A stretch of 17,884 nt of DNA from an uncultured Selenomonadales bacterium (GTDB lineage Bacteria; Bacillota; Negativicutes; Selenomonadales; Selenomonadaceae). Shown piece by piece: positions 1 to 8,290 of the stretch; position 1 is the stretch's first letter; every line of letters begins with the position of its first letter. Both the position numbers and the translations under genes were made by a program. The stretch lies in assembly GCA_937877565.1 (NCBI GenBank), contig CALFJB010000103.1:1-17884 (forward strand), written 5' to 3'. The notes under the pieces were generated by a model. It had not been told where the DNA came from, ran no database searches, and saw nothing but the letters and a program-made list of their open reading frames with translations.

Positions 1-94
1 TATTTCGCGAAATCCCCAACTTCGTCGCCAGTTCACAACTCGTCATGCCGCGATCTTTTCTCAACTCCCGAATTCTTTCTCCAAAATTCTCCAT
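1..94 (-). CDS. XRE-family HTH regulator, N-terminal 31 codons (cut by window edge)
   Basis: The gene starts at the ATG at 94 and runs off the left edge. A GGAG Shine-Dalgarno sits 6 nt upstream of the ATG, which fixes this start. The visible residues begin MENFGERIRELRKDRG and continue MTSCELATKLGISRN. This is the first half of a Cro/CI-type helix-turn-helix: a charged 'RIRELRKDRG' helix 1, then 'LATKLGIS' as helix 2 and turn. Such proteins are small dimeric DNA-binding repressors, common as regulators of mobile elements and toxin-antitoxin pairs. It lies 15 nt after the stop of the coiled-coil gene, so the two are probably co-transcribed. The C-terminal half is not visible, so a fused peptidase or sensor domain cannot be excluded. 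Confidence 0.82.
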   Translation of the reverse strand, partial: MENFGERIRELRKDRGMTSCELATKLGISRN

Positions 95-109
95 TTTCAA
101 CTCCAATTT

Positions 110-562
110 TCAAAGATATTTTTTGATTTCTTGAGAGAACTCCGTTAACACATTTTCCAGACCTTCACTTTTTTGAAAATCTATATGCAAACGGATTATT
201 TCTTCAAATTTCGGTATCATCTCTCGCGCCAATTTGACATCGTGTTTCAAACTTTCATTGTGTCCGGCATCTCCCTCCTCGCCTACTGCTACTAATTTAT
301 GCAACTCGTTTTCCACACATTTCAAATGCTCTATCAATTCCAAAACTTTTTCTGTTCCTGATTTTTCATATTCCGTGAGTTGAATCTCCAGTGCAATTTT
401 TTTCAAGTGGACTCGGCTGTAATCCATGTACTGGTCTATCAACGTTTCCAATGTCGAAATATTTCCGTAAGAAATTATATGTTTCAGTTTCTGATTTTCT
501 TCCCTCAATCTTCTCATTTCGCGCCTCAATTTTTCGTTATCCGTAACTTCACTGTTGAACAT
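110..562 (-). CDS. Small coiled-coil protein of unknown function (150 aa)
   Basis: I do not recognise this protein family. It begins MFNSEVTDNEKLRREM with a good GGAGG site 7 nt before the ATG. Residues about 8-30 are a charged, leucine-spaced helix (LRREMRRLREENQKLKH) that reads as a coiled coil. Most of the rest is also helix-forming and rich in Glu, Lys and Leu. There is no signal peptide, membrane segment or cysteine motif. It lies between the primase-helicase remnant and the XRE gene, 15 nt before the latter, and probably forms an operon with it. A soluble oligomeric accessory protein of the element is likely. A partner of the regulator or an anti-repressor is possible but unproven. The reading frame is convincing because of its ribosome site, codon pattern and tight spacing. 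Confidence 0.7.
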   Translation of the reverse strand: MFNSEVTDNEKLRREMRRLREENQKLKHIISYGNISTLETLIDQYMDYSRVHLKKIALEIQLTEYEKSGTEKVLELIEHLKCVENELHKLVAVGEEGDAGHNESLKHDVKLAREMIPKFEEIIRLHIDFQKSEGLENVLTEFSQEIKKYL

Positions 563-612
563 TGTCTACCTCCAAAATAAAAACTTCTTATAACTTTATG
601 CTACATATTTGG

Positions 613-1277
613 TCAACTTTCATAACATTTTTTAGCAACTTGACCAAGTAGGTAGTCCGATCTGTTCAGCGATGCTACCACCAGTATCGGTATTTCCAGT
701 GACCGGCTCAGTATGCTCAGCGATTTTATACTATGATATACGATCTGCTTGCCCGTTCCTCTTGGATTCGTCGGATCTAAAAATTGTAGGTAGCCCACGA
801 ACAACACAGGCTTTTCTTCAAATTTTTTGACGTGAGTCATCGCTGTCTTTTCTATATATCCGACCGTGATTTCAGAAAGTGCCGAATGCATGAAAATGTG
901 GTATTGCTCGTTTCAGTCCGTTCTCGTGTCTCATCAAAGCCTCGTTCGCGTCTTTGTATTCACCGCTGAAGCCCGCATTATATGCATCAAATTTGATTCG
1001 CGCAATGTTTTAATAACTTTTCTGCCGTTATCTTTTCCGCATTGTCATTGTCTAACTAAATAACAAATGGTTGAGTTACCTTGATATTTCGTGATTACTC
1101 AATAAGATGTTCTGCAATCGAAGTACTTTCCAATGCCACCGTCGTATAACTGAACTCTTCGATGCTCATAAAATCAAATTTGCCATCGACTATCGCAGTG
1201 ACGAACCAAAAGATTCGAGCAGAGGGGATGAAGTTAGAACCCGAGCAAAAAAGACAGAGTGTAAAATCTGTCAACAA
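613..1277 (-). pseudogene. Decayed TOPRIM primase / DnaB-like helicase
   Basis: Pieces of one primase-helicase can be read in order in changing frames. First comes a TOPRIM core at about 1215-1100: FVTAIVDG, then FDFMSIEEF and VALESTSIAEHLIE, which fits the family pattern V-T/C-E-x-x-x-D-x-x-S followed by ALNSTS. Next, at about 1050-1000, LDNDNAEKITAEKLLK carries the TOPRIM DxD metal motif, with a stop codon two residues upstream. KDANEALMRHENGLKRAI at about 955-900 matches the end of this primase domain. The 92-residue open segment 613-891 then holds the Walker B region (PVLFVGYLQFLDP; usually VDYLQ) and LVVASLNRSDY of the DnaB RecA fold. The Walker A part of the ATPase, the N-terminal zinc finger and the C-terminus are missing. 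At least two frame breaks and stops are present, so it is not functional. The original role would have been priming and unwinding during element replication. Confidence 0.72.
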
Positions 1278-1286
1278 GTAAACGTA

Positions 1287-4200
1287 TTATCTGCAAGACG
1301 TAGCACGGCATGTACAATCTTCAATCATGGAGTAAACTTCCTCTTTGCTGGGAACAGCAGGAGAAAATTTAAGAATGGTATCAGAAATGGTATCTTTAGA
1401 GAAACCTTCATCGATGAGAAAAGAAATGGCATTAATATCGAGAGAATGAGACCAGTCAGAAGAAACATCGTCAATTTGCTTACGAGCAAAAGCAAAGAAG
1501 GATTTATCACAAAGAGAATCAGGAGTGTCATCGAGGATAGAAGCAATTCTGCGGTCATGCTCGAAAATAAGATTAGCTTTTTCTCTTTCGGAGGATTCAG
1601 AATCCTGATTGAGCAAGTGAGAAAGTTCAGCAGAACGTGAAGAAAGAGAGTCAAATTCCGCTTGTTGAGGAAAGGGAGATGCAAGTTCCTCAGAAGCAGA
1701 GGAAATTTTATTTTGAAGATGTTCAATCTCGGCTTTCTTATCCTCAGCGTATTTTTTGCGCTCGTTAGTCATTTCAATAATGCGGTTAATATTATCTCCT
1801 GGGACAGAAGAAGAATTTTTGCGAGAAGAAATACATCCGGAAAGAATGATTTCCTCGTGTGAGAATAACTGATCAAAAGACGAAGAAATGCTTAAACCTT
1901 TATATTCTCCGTAAAGCCCGCGGAGTGGAGAAAGAGAGCTAGAATTGGATTTGATGAAGTCTGCAAGAAAAGCAGTAGCTTTTTTCTTATCAGTGAAAGT
2001 AGTACCGTTGAGAGTGATAGAGAATTTTTCTTGTCCATCATCACCAATAGTAGTGTTTTTCTGAATGGTGTCGATGTCCTTGTTGATTCTGTCGAGAAGC
2101 AATTGAGCATCATTAATTTTGCGAGGATAAGTATGAAGAACTTTGTATTCAAGTTGCTCGTGAGAACGAAGAAAATCAGACATGGCAAGTTTAAGGCGTT
2201 CAAGTTTAACATCAATATCCATCTTTTCTTTTATGAGAGGATTACCAGTAGCGATAGCCTTGATTTCCGCGTAAGAAAGAGTAGCTTCATCAACGTCATC
2301 AGCGGAACGAACAGAAGTTTTTGAAGTCATAATTTGTGAAATGAATCTCTGTTTGGATTCGATAATTTGCCAGAGATAAGCGTCAAAAGTACCTTCAGTG
2401 ACATAGCGAAAAATCTTGACATTTTTGTTTTCATTGCCTTGCCGAATAATTCTTCCGGCGCGTTGCTCTAAATCGCTGGGACGCCAAGGTACGTCGAGGT
2501 CGTGAAGAGCAATAAGTTTATCTTGAACGTTAGTGCCAGTTCCCATCATAACGGTAGAGCCGAGTAAAATTCTAATTTCACCCTTTCGGACTTTAGCAAA
2601 AAGACTGTCTTTTTCCTTTTCGTTCTTTGCGTTCTGAATGAAAGCAATTTCACTGGGCTTAACACCTGCGACAATCAATTTTTCACGAATATCGTCATAG
2701 ACATTAAAAATTTTAGAAGGAGTAGACTGGTCACAGAAAATCATTTGAGAGGAATGTAGTTCTTTAGTGGATTCATAAACGTCGAGAACATTTTTAATGC
2801 AGATGTTGACTTTGCTATTTGGATCGTCAGGAAGTTCAGGGTCAATAAGTCGTTGATCAAGAGCAAGTTTCCTTCCGTCGTTGACGATCTTGAGCATGTT
2901 ATCTTCTTCAGGTTCAACTTTCTTTTCGCGAACGAGACTGGCTCTTTCTGCAAGTTCGTCAACCATATCTTTTTGAGCGTCAGATGCAGGAACTTTGCTT
3001 ATAATAAATTCAGCGTGAGGTACATCAAGATTGAGTTGGTCAGACATTTTAATATCGGCAACTTCCTTGAACATAGACATAAGTTCAGGGAGATTGTGAA
3101 ATTTAGCAAATCGAGTTTTAGTGCGAAAACCTTTTCCTTCAGGAGAAAGTTCAACGGCGGTGACAGTTTTGCCGAAGTTAGAAGCCCAGCTGTCGAAAAA
3201 ACTTAATCCTTTGTCTTTCAATCTATCAGGTTGTAGATAACGTTGCATAGTGTAAAGTTCACACATGCTGTTAGACACAGGCGTTCCGGATGCGAAGATA
3301 ATTCCACATTTACCGTTATTTTTTTCATTGAGATAGCGACATTTTTCATACATATCGGTAGTTTTTTTCGCGTCAGTAGTGGAAATTCCCGGTATATTTT
3401 GCATTTTTGTGTAAGTGAAGAGGTTTTTGTAATAGTGAGCCTCGTCAACGTAAAGTCTATCAATTCCGAGTTGCTCAAAGGTAATAGTGTCATCAGTGTG
3501 ATCATTTTGAAGAGATTCAAGTTTTTCAACGAGGTTTTTCTTTTTGAGTTCTGCTTGCTTAATAGAAAACTTTTCGCAATGTTCGCTCCGCATTTCTTCA
3601 ATAGCCTTGATAAGTTCATCAACTTGTTCCTGCAACATTTTTTCTATACGTTCCTTACTTATGGGGATTTTCTCAAATTGAGTATAGCCCATGATGACAG
3701 CATCCCAATCCTGAGTGGCAATCTTCGAGCAAAATTCCTTTCTGTTTTCGGCAGTAAAATCTCTAGCAGTAGCAACCAAAATTTTAGCGTTAGGATAAAG
3801 TTGCAAAAATTCCGTGCCGAATTGCTCAGTCAGATGTTTAGGAACGACAATCATGGATTTTTTAGCAAGTCCAAGCCGTTTAGCCTCCATAACAGACGCG
3901 ACCATTTCAAAAGTTTTACCTGCGCCAACGCAATGAGCAAGTAAAGTATTACCGCCATAGAGAGTGTGAGCAATAGCATTCTTCTGATGTTCTCGGAGTT
4001 GAATTTCGTTATTCATACCGGGAAAAATCAGATGGCTACCATCATATTCACGAGGACGGATATTGTTAAAATGACGGTTGTAGTAAGCAACGAGCCTATC
4101 ACGACGTGAAGTTTCTGAAAAAATCCATTTAGAAAAAGCTTGCTTGATAAGTTCTTGTTTTTGTTGAGCGACGATGGTAGCCTCTTGGTCAACAATTTCT

Positions 4201-7200
4201 TTCTCTTCCCCATTTATGTAGACGGTTTTATGAATCTTCGGCTCTTTCATGTTCAAAGCAAGTTCAGTTAAATGGAGAGCGTTCATTTGTTTCACGCCGA
4301 AAGTAACTTCAGCTTTCGTGCTTAAACTTGGATAATTTTTCGCGTCAATGCGCCAGAGTCCAGTGATCGGCGAAAAATGAACTTCCATGCTACTGTGAGT
4401 AACATCAAAAGTTTCACGAATAAATTTTTCAATGTCATCAGTTGGAATCCAAGTCGCGCCAATTTCAACGTGAATATCGGCAGCAGATAAATCTTTTGGC
4501 TTAACATTTTCAAGAGCAACAAGATTTTTTTCGAGCCGAGATTTATTTTTTTGCAGGAAAAAGACATCGGGATTGAGATTGTCTGTAGAAATACTTTTTT
4601 GAAATTGATAATCTGCCTTAAACTGTTCCCACTCAGACTTTAGTTCGCTCATGTCGGCGCGTTGATAATAGTTATCCACTTGCTCCTTAATTGCGGAAAA
4701 ATTATTTTCAAACTTTGCCAGCTTTTTCTTAAGAAATGCATACAAAAGTAAATCGTGTTCAGCGTCGGTGCGTTCAAAACTTTCGTCGAGTGTTCGTAGA
4801 TAACTTACAATTAGCAGATCAGCCTGTTTTGCGTAACCTATTTCACGACCGCGTCGAATAGCGTCAAGAGCAAGCAAAGGTTTATCAGCTAAAATCATTC
4901 CAACCTTGTCGCGCTCAATACTTGTGCCATGAATGAAGGCAATCTCAGCCAAAAATTCGCGATTGTCTTTTTGAGATTCAATGTAGTCGTCATAATAAAT
5001 TTGCTCGTTTTCATCGTAGAAATTGCTGAAGGAAAAATAGCGTTCAAGAGTTTGATTGCAGTCAAGAATTTTCCTCTCGAGATCATTTTTTGGCTCATAT
5101 GTTGAAATAGGATCGATTTGCAAAATATTTTCGGCAAAAATTTTGTTAATTTCAGTATTAATTCGTGCAATCTGGTTTTCAGTAAACTCTATTTTTTCAC
5201 GAATGTCTCCGGATAGAAATTCTTCAGCAATTTGGTATTCGTGATGCTGGAAATCGAAAAAAATTCTATTAAACTCCAACGCACTTACAATTTCTTCCTC
5301 GGTTTGTCCAGTCAGAGAGCGCATATAATCTAAATCGACGTGACCGACTTCCTGCATAGAAATAGCGAGAGCGTCAGCAGGATTGTCAGCGTGAGTGGGT
5401 TTTCTGTGCGGTTCAATCATACGCTTGTTGAAAATAGGCGACTTACCTTTGTAGCCGTCTTTGCCATATTCTTCAAGAGAACGCAAAAGCGGATAGGCAG
5501 AATCTCTGCTAAAAATTTTTTTTAGATTTGCGTTTTCACAGATGTGACCATACATGGCAACGTGCTTATCGTAAAGTGCATTCAACATTTTTTGTGCTTT
5601 CTCGAGTTCATCGTCCGAGCCGTCATTAACTTGAATGTCGATAACTTCGCGGACAGAATCGCGGATATCCATAGCTGAAAGCATTTGCGCTCTATCTTTC
5701 GCACTAACCTTGATATTTTCCACCTTAACACCATTAAAAAATTTAATTTCGCCGTCTTCAATGAAAAAACTTGAAGGGCGTTTGTCGTCAATGTCAGGAA
5801 TTTGTTGTGGCAGAGGTAACTCAATTTCACTTGGATAATAAATTTTTTGCATAGACTGCATGGACTCTTGCAACAAATCAGCAAGCGGACGACCTTCGTC
5901 AGGTTTGCAAGTCAAATCAAAACCATAAGCTGTGCTTGTCTTGTCTAAAATTCCCAAAACATCTTCGGGGTGTTTGGTGAAATATTTGTTGATCGTAATT
6001 TCTCTGTTATCCTGAAAATAATCTACGTTTACCCAGTCGGGTAAATTCTCATCGTCGCGAATGTAATCAAGTTTTTGAAAAAATAAAATGTCGCTTGTGA
6101 CTTCCGTTCCAGCATCTTTAAAAGCATTGTTTGGTAAACGAATTGCACGAACTAGATCGGCACGACGAGCAAAATATTTTCTTGCGCTACTGTCCTGTTT
6201 ATCGAGAGTGCCACGCGAAGAAATTACAGCAATCAAACCGCCCGGACGAACTTGGTCAATCATTTTGGCAATAAAATAGTCATGAATCAAAAAATTTTGC
6301 TTGCTGTAAGCTTTATCGTTGACGCGATAATTTCCGAAAGGCACATTGCCGAGCGCAACATCGAAAGAATCATTCAAATATCGCGTGTCTTCAAAACCCT
6401 GCACGGAAATTTCAGCGTCGGGATAAATTTTTTGAGCGATTCTTCCAGTGAGAGAATCCAATTCCACGCCGAAAAGATGACTATTATTTTTCATTTCATC
6501 AGGCATATTGCCGAAAAAACCGCCAACACCCATAGACGGCTCAAGAATCGTTCCCTGATTGAACCCTAAAATTTTCAAGCCGGCATAAATACCTTGAATA
6601 ATTTCGTCGGAAGTGTAATGAGCGTTCAGAGTCGAACCGCGTGCACCGTTGTATTCCTTATCAGTGAGCATACTTTGCAAGAGCCACGCCTCGCTATTCC
6701 AATTTGGATCGGTTTTATCGAAGGCTTTGGGGATTCCACCAAACCCTGAATAACCTTTTAAAATTTCAATTTCTTCAATATTCGCGGGACGTTTTTCGCG
6801 TTCGATAAATTGAAGTGTGCGAATAGCGGTTACATTCTTGCGAAAAACACTTTTGTCATGATTGTTGCCATGAATGAAAGCCATATCCTTATCGAGAATA
6901 GTTTGTAAATCTGACGTTGTATTTTCCGAAGTATCTGCCGCAATTTTAGTATCGATTTTTTCTTCAGCTACAACTTCAGCATTGACAATTTCAACTTCCG
7001 ATTGAAGAAGTTCTTCAGATTCAGCAGATGACGTTTCACTAACTTCCTCATCGCTGTTGAAAATAATGTCCTCGTTGACTTCTTCAGCCGTAACTTTTTC
7101 AATGGAATCAAACAAACCTATTTGCAAATGCTTTTCGTGTAGCGCAGGTTTCTGCTCTTGAAGTTCATCAACTTGAGTCACCGACTTAATAACGCCTATC

Positions 7201-7874
7201 GCGCTTAACAAAGGATTATTTTCTGGAACATCTAAATTTTTGACAGTTTTCTGATTGATAGATTTTTGTATAGCGTCAAGAAAAATTTTTGAATTTACTT
7301 GAGTTTGTTCCAAAATTTTTTGAACGTCGCTTTCTTTGAAAGAAAGTTGTGCCAGTTGCCGCGTCGCATTTTCTGTTGGAAAGCCCATTCTCTCCAAAAT
7401 CACTGACTCGACGCTCAGAGCCAAAATTTTTTTAGACTCAGCGTTGAAGTCCGAGCGATCAGCCAATTCTTCAGCGATGAGTTGAATTTGTTTTTCTGTA
7501 GAATTTTCACCCTCCACAACAGCATCCAAAAATTTTTTGTGAGCCGAATCCTCGTATTGCCACAATTTAACTTCAATTTTGTTCGTCGCTGAAGTTTCAG
7601 TTTCCGACACGTCATAATAAACAGTTTCCTTGCCGTCTTTAACTAATGTAACACCGCGAGCATTAAATCTAATTTTGCGTTTAAAATGTTTTTCCCAAAG
7701 ATCCTTGCTTGCTACCGCTGTAAACATTGCCGGTGCTTCAATTGCAAAACTCGTCAAGTCCGCTACTTCATATTTGTAAAATCGCGACATCGTTGACAAG
7801 AACGCTAAATATTTTCCAATATTACCTTGCAGTTCAGCCAAATATGTTTGATTTCTTTGCTCAATTTTAGTCAT
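1287..7874 (-). CDS. Giant N6-adenine methylase / SNF2-type helicase of mobile elements (2,195 aa)
   Basis: The ATG at 7874 is preceded by GGGAGG at 7881-7887; the longer TTG start would lie on top of this site, so ATG is chosen. Domains in order: variable N-terminus (1-320) with an acidic linker; YSGFGGIPKAF near 375; N6-methylase motif I (EPSMGVGGF, near 445-453) after NAHYTSDEI, and motif IV GNVPFG near 510; long helical middle; then a superfamily 2 helicase with Walker A HCVGAGKTF near 1312-1319, DEAH (YVDEAHYY) near 1473 and motif VI QRAGRIIRQG near 1800; finally a Ser-rich coiled-coil tail. This architecture is typical of very large proteins on integrative conjugative elements and plasmids, and resembles the P1 DarB antirestriction protein. 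An antirestriction or DNA-protection role is inferred from the family. Both catalytic halves look intact. It follows tnpV by 74 nt. Confidence 0.9.
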   Translation of the reverse strand: MTKIEQRNQTYLAELQGNIGKYLAFLSTMSRFYKYEVADLTSFAIEAPAMFTAVASKDLWEKHFKRKIRFNARGVTLVKDGKETVYYDVSETETSATNKIEVKLWQYEDSAHKKFLDAVVEGENSTEKQIQLIAEELADRSDFNAESKKILALSVESVILERMGFPTENATRQLAQLSFKESDVQKILEQTQVNSKIFLDAIQKSINQKTVKNLDVPENNPLLSAIGVIKSVTQVDELQEQKPALHEKHLQIGLFDSIEKVTAEEVNEDIIFNSDEEVSETSSAESEELLQSEVEIVNAEVVAEEKIDTKIAADTSENTTSDLQTILDKDMAFIHGNNHDKSVFRKNVTAIRTLQFIEREKRPANIEEIEILKGYSGFGGIPKAFDKTDPNWNSEAWLLQSMLTDKEYNGARGSTLNAHYTSDEIIQGIYAGLKILGFNQGTILEPSMGVGGFFGNMPDEMKNNSHLFGVELDSLTGRIAQKIYPDAEISVQGFEDTRYLNDSFDVALGNVPFGNYRVNDKAYSKQNFLIHDYFIAKMIDQVRPGGLIAVISSRGTLDKQDSSARKYFARRADLVRAIRLPNNAFKDAGTEVTSDILFFQKLDYIRDDENLPDWVNVDYFQDNREITINKYFTKHPEDVLGILDKTSTAYGFDLTCKPDEGRPLADLLQESMQSMQKIYYPSEIELPLPQQIPDIDDKRPSSFFIEDGEIKFFNGVKVENIKVSAKDRAQMLSAMDIRDSVREVIDIQVNDGSDDELEKAQKMLNALYDKHVAMYGHICENANLKKIFSRDSAYPLLRSLEEYGKDGYKGKSPIFNKRMIEPHRKPTHADNPADALAISMQEVGHVDLDYMRSLTGQTEEEIVSALEFNRIFFDFQHHEYQIAEEFLSGDIREKIEFTENQIARINTEINKIFAENILQIDPISTYEPKNDLERKILDCNQTLERYFSFSNFYDENEQIYYDDYIESQKDNREFLAEIAFIHGTSIERDKVGMILADKPLLALDAIRRGREIGYAKQADLLIVSYLRTLDESFERTDAEHDLLLYAFLKKKLAKFENNFSAIKEQVDNYYQRADMSELKSEWEQFKADYQFQKSISTDNLNPDVFFLQKNKSRLEKNLVALENVKPKDLSAADIHVEIGATWIPTDDIEKFIRETFDVTHSSMEVHFSPITGLWRIDAKNYPSLSTKAEVTFGVKQMNALHLTELALNMKEPKIHKTVYINGEEKEIVDQEATIVAQQKQELIKQAFSKWIFSETSRRDRLVAYYNRHFNNIRPREYDGSHLIFPGMNNEIQLREHQKNAIAHTLYGGNTLLAHCVGAGKTFEMVASVMEAKRLGLAKKSMIVVPKHLTEQFGTEFLQLYPNAKILVATARDFTAENRKEFCSKIATQDWDAVIMGYTQFEKIPISKERIEKMLQEQVDELIKAIEEMRSEHCEKFSIKQAELKKKNLVEKLESLQNDHTDDTITFEQLGIDRLYVDEAHYYKNLFTYTKMQNIPGISTTDAKKTTDMYEKCRYLNEKNNGKCGIIFASGTPVSNSMCELYTMQRYLQPDRLKDKGLSFFDSWASNFGKTVTAVELSPEGKGFRTKTRFAKFHNLPELMSMFKEVADIKMSDQLNLDVPHAEFIISKVPASDAQKDMVDELAERASLVREKKVEPEEDNMLKIVNDGRKLALDQRLIDPELPDDPNSKVNICIKNVLDVYESTKELHSSQMIFCDQSTPSKIFNVYDDIREKLIVAGVKPSEIAFIQNAKNEKEKDSLFAKVRKGEIRILLGSTVMMGTGTNVQDKLIALHDLDVPWRPSDLEQRAGRIIRQGNENKNVKIFRYVTEGTFDAYLWQIIESKQRFISQIMTSKTSVRSADDVDEATLSYAEIKAIATGNPLIKEKMDIDVKLERLKLAMSDFLRSHEQLEYKVLHTYPRKINDAQLLLDRINKDIDTIQKNTTIGDDGQEKFSITLNGTTFTDKKKATAFLADFIKSNSSSLSPLRGLYGEYKGLSISSSFDQLFSHEEIILSGCISSRKNSSSVPGDNINRIIEMTNERKKYAEDKKAEIEHLQNKISSASEELASPFPQQAEFDSLSSRSAELSHLLNQDSESSEREKANLIFEHDRRIASILDDTPDSLCDKSFFAFARKQIDDVSSDWSHSLDINAISFLIDEGFSKDTISDTILKFSPAVPSKEEVYSMIEDCTCRATSCR

Positions 7875-7890
7875 AAAAAAACCTCCCAAA

Positions 7891-7912
7891 TGTTACTGTC
7901 AAAATCGTAACA
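7891..7912 (-). promoter_or_regulatory. Small inverted repeat before the giant helicase gene
   Basis: TGTTAC at 7891-7896 is mirrored by GTAACA at 7907-7912 with a 10-nt spacer, immediately upstream of the Shine-Dalgarno at 7881-7887. It could be an operator half-site pair or a weak leader hairpin. Six-base arms occur by chance fairly often, so this is tentative. Confidence 0.3.
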
Positions 7913-7925
7913 CTTGAAAGGCTTT

Positions 7926-7950
7926 TTAAAATCTTATCTTTTTGCTTTTT
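7926..7950 (-). repeat. Leader repeat, copy before the giant helicase gene
   Basis: On the minus strand this reads AAAAAGCAA, two variable positions within a short A-rich spacer, then ATAAGATTTT. The same arrangement occurs before topB at 10337-10363. The copy overlaps the tnpV stop codon and lies in the 74-nt gap before the giant gene. A shared regulator site or transcript-processing signal is possible; the function is unknown. Confidence 0.4.
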
Positions 7951-8248
7951 ACCTGCAAATTTCCGCCGTCAAAACTTCCCTGACTTGCGAACGAATATTA
8001 TTGACAAGCCCGACCCACTTTAAAGGATTTTCAACTTTCATTTTTTCATTCACACCCTCGACTTCCATTTGGTTCTCGACCATTGTATCGAAAAGTTCGC
8101 TGTATCTATCCTCGTAACCGATCAAATACTCAATCAATAACTTGCCTTCTTCGAGTTCATCATAATCTTCTGGCTTTTCTTCGAGCAAAAAATTTTTTCT
8201 CAATTCAGCCCACTCGCCCATGTACGGAATATCCTCGCCTTTGATCAT
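7949..8248 (-). CDS. tnpV: TnpV-family transposon-associated protein
   Basis: The protein has the TnpV pattern: IPYMGEWAELRKNFL corresponds to the usual 'iG.wg..h..yLk', then EEGKLLIEYL ('sGkL..yL'), and a C-terminal NPLKWVGLVNNIRSQVREVL matching 'mewvgrMNnIra.a.E'. TnpV proteins are about 110-130 residues long, have no established biochemical role, and travel with Clostridia/Negativicutes transposons and conjugative elements. Three starts are possible: GTG 8287, 3 nt after the topB stop with an AAGGAAGGA site inside topB; ATG 8278; and ATG 8248, which has the best-placed AAGGAG (spacing 9). I chose 8248, and family similarity begins just after it. The short N-terminus lacks the usual 'gdyylP' segment of about 25 residues. 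It is probably co-transcribed with topB. No transposase lies in the window. Confidence 0.75.
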   Translation of the reverse strand: MIKGEDIPYMGEWAELRKNFLLEEKPEDYDELEEGKLLIEYLIGYEDRYSELFDTMVENQMEVEGVNEKMKVENPLKWVGLVNNIRSQVREVLTAEICR

Positions 8249-8290
8249 TTTCAAAGTCTCCTTCCAAAATGTGTTCATAATGAACACGTT

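Noticed and set aside
1107..1640. 177-codon plus-strand open frame
   Set aside because: It is antisense to the helicase C-terminus and the primase remnant, basic and low in typical protein patterns, with no ribosome site. It is a shadow of the minus-strand gene.
3243..3944. 233-codon plus-strand open frame inside the giant helicase gene
   Set aside because: It is antisense to the conserved helicase motifs, Phe/Ser-rich and without a ribosome site. It is a shadow caused by codon composition.
1287..4300. Impression that codon and strand composition differ between the C-terminal and N-terminal halves of the giant gene, hinting at a chimera
   Set aside because: Spot comparisons of codons were mixed, and I cannot compute usage by eye. 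A sliding-window codon analysis would settle it.
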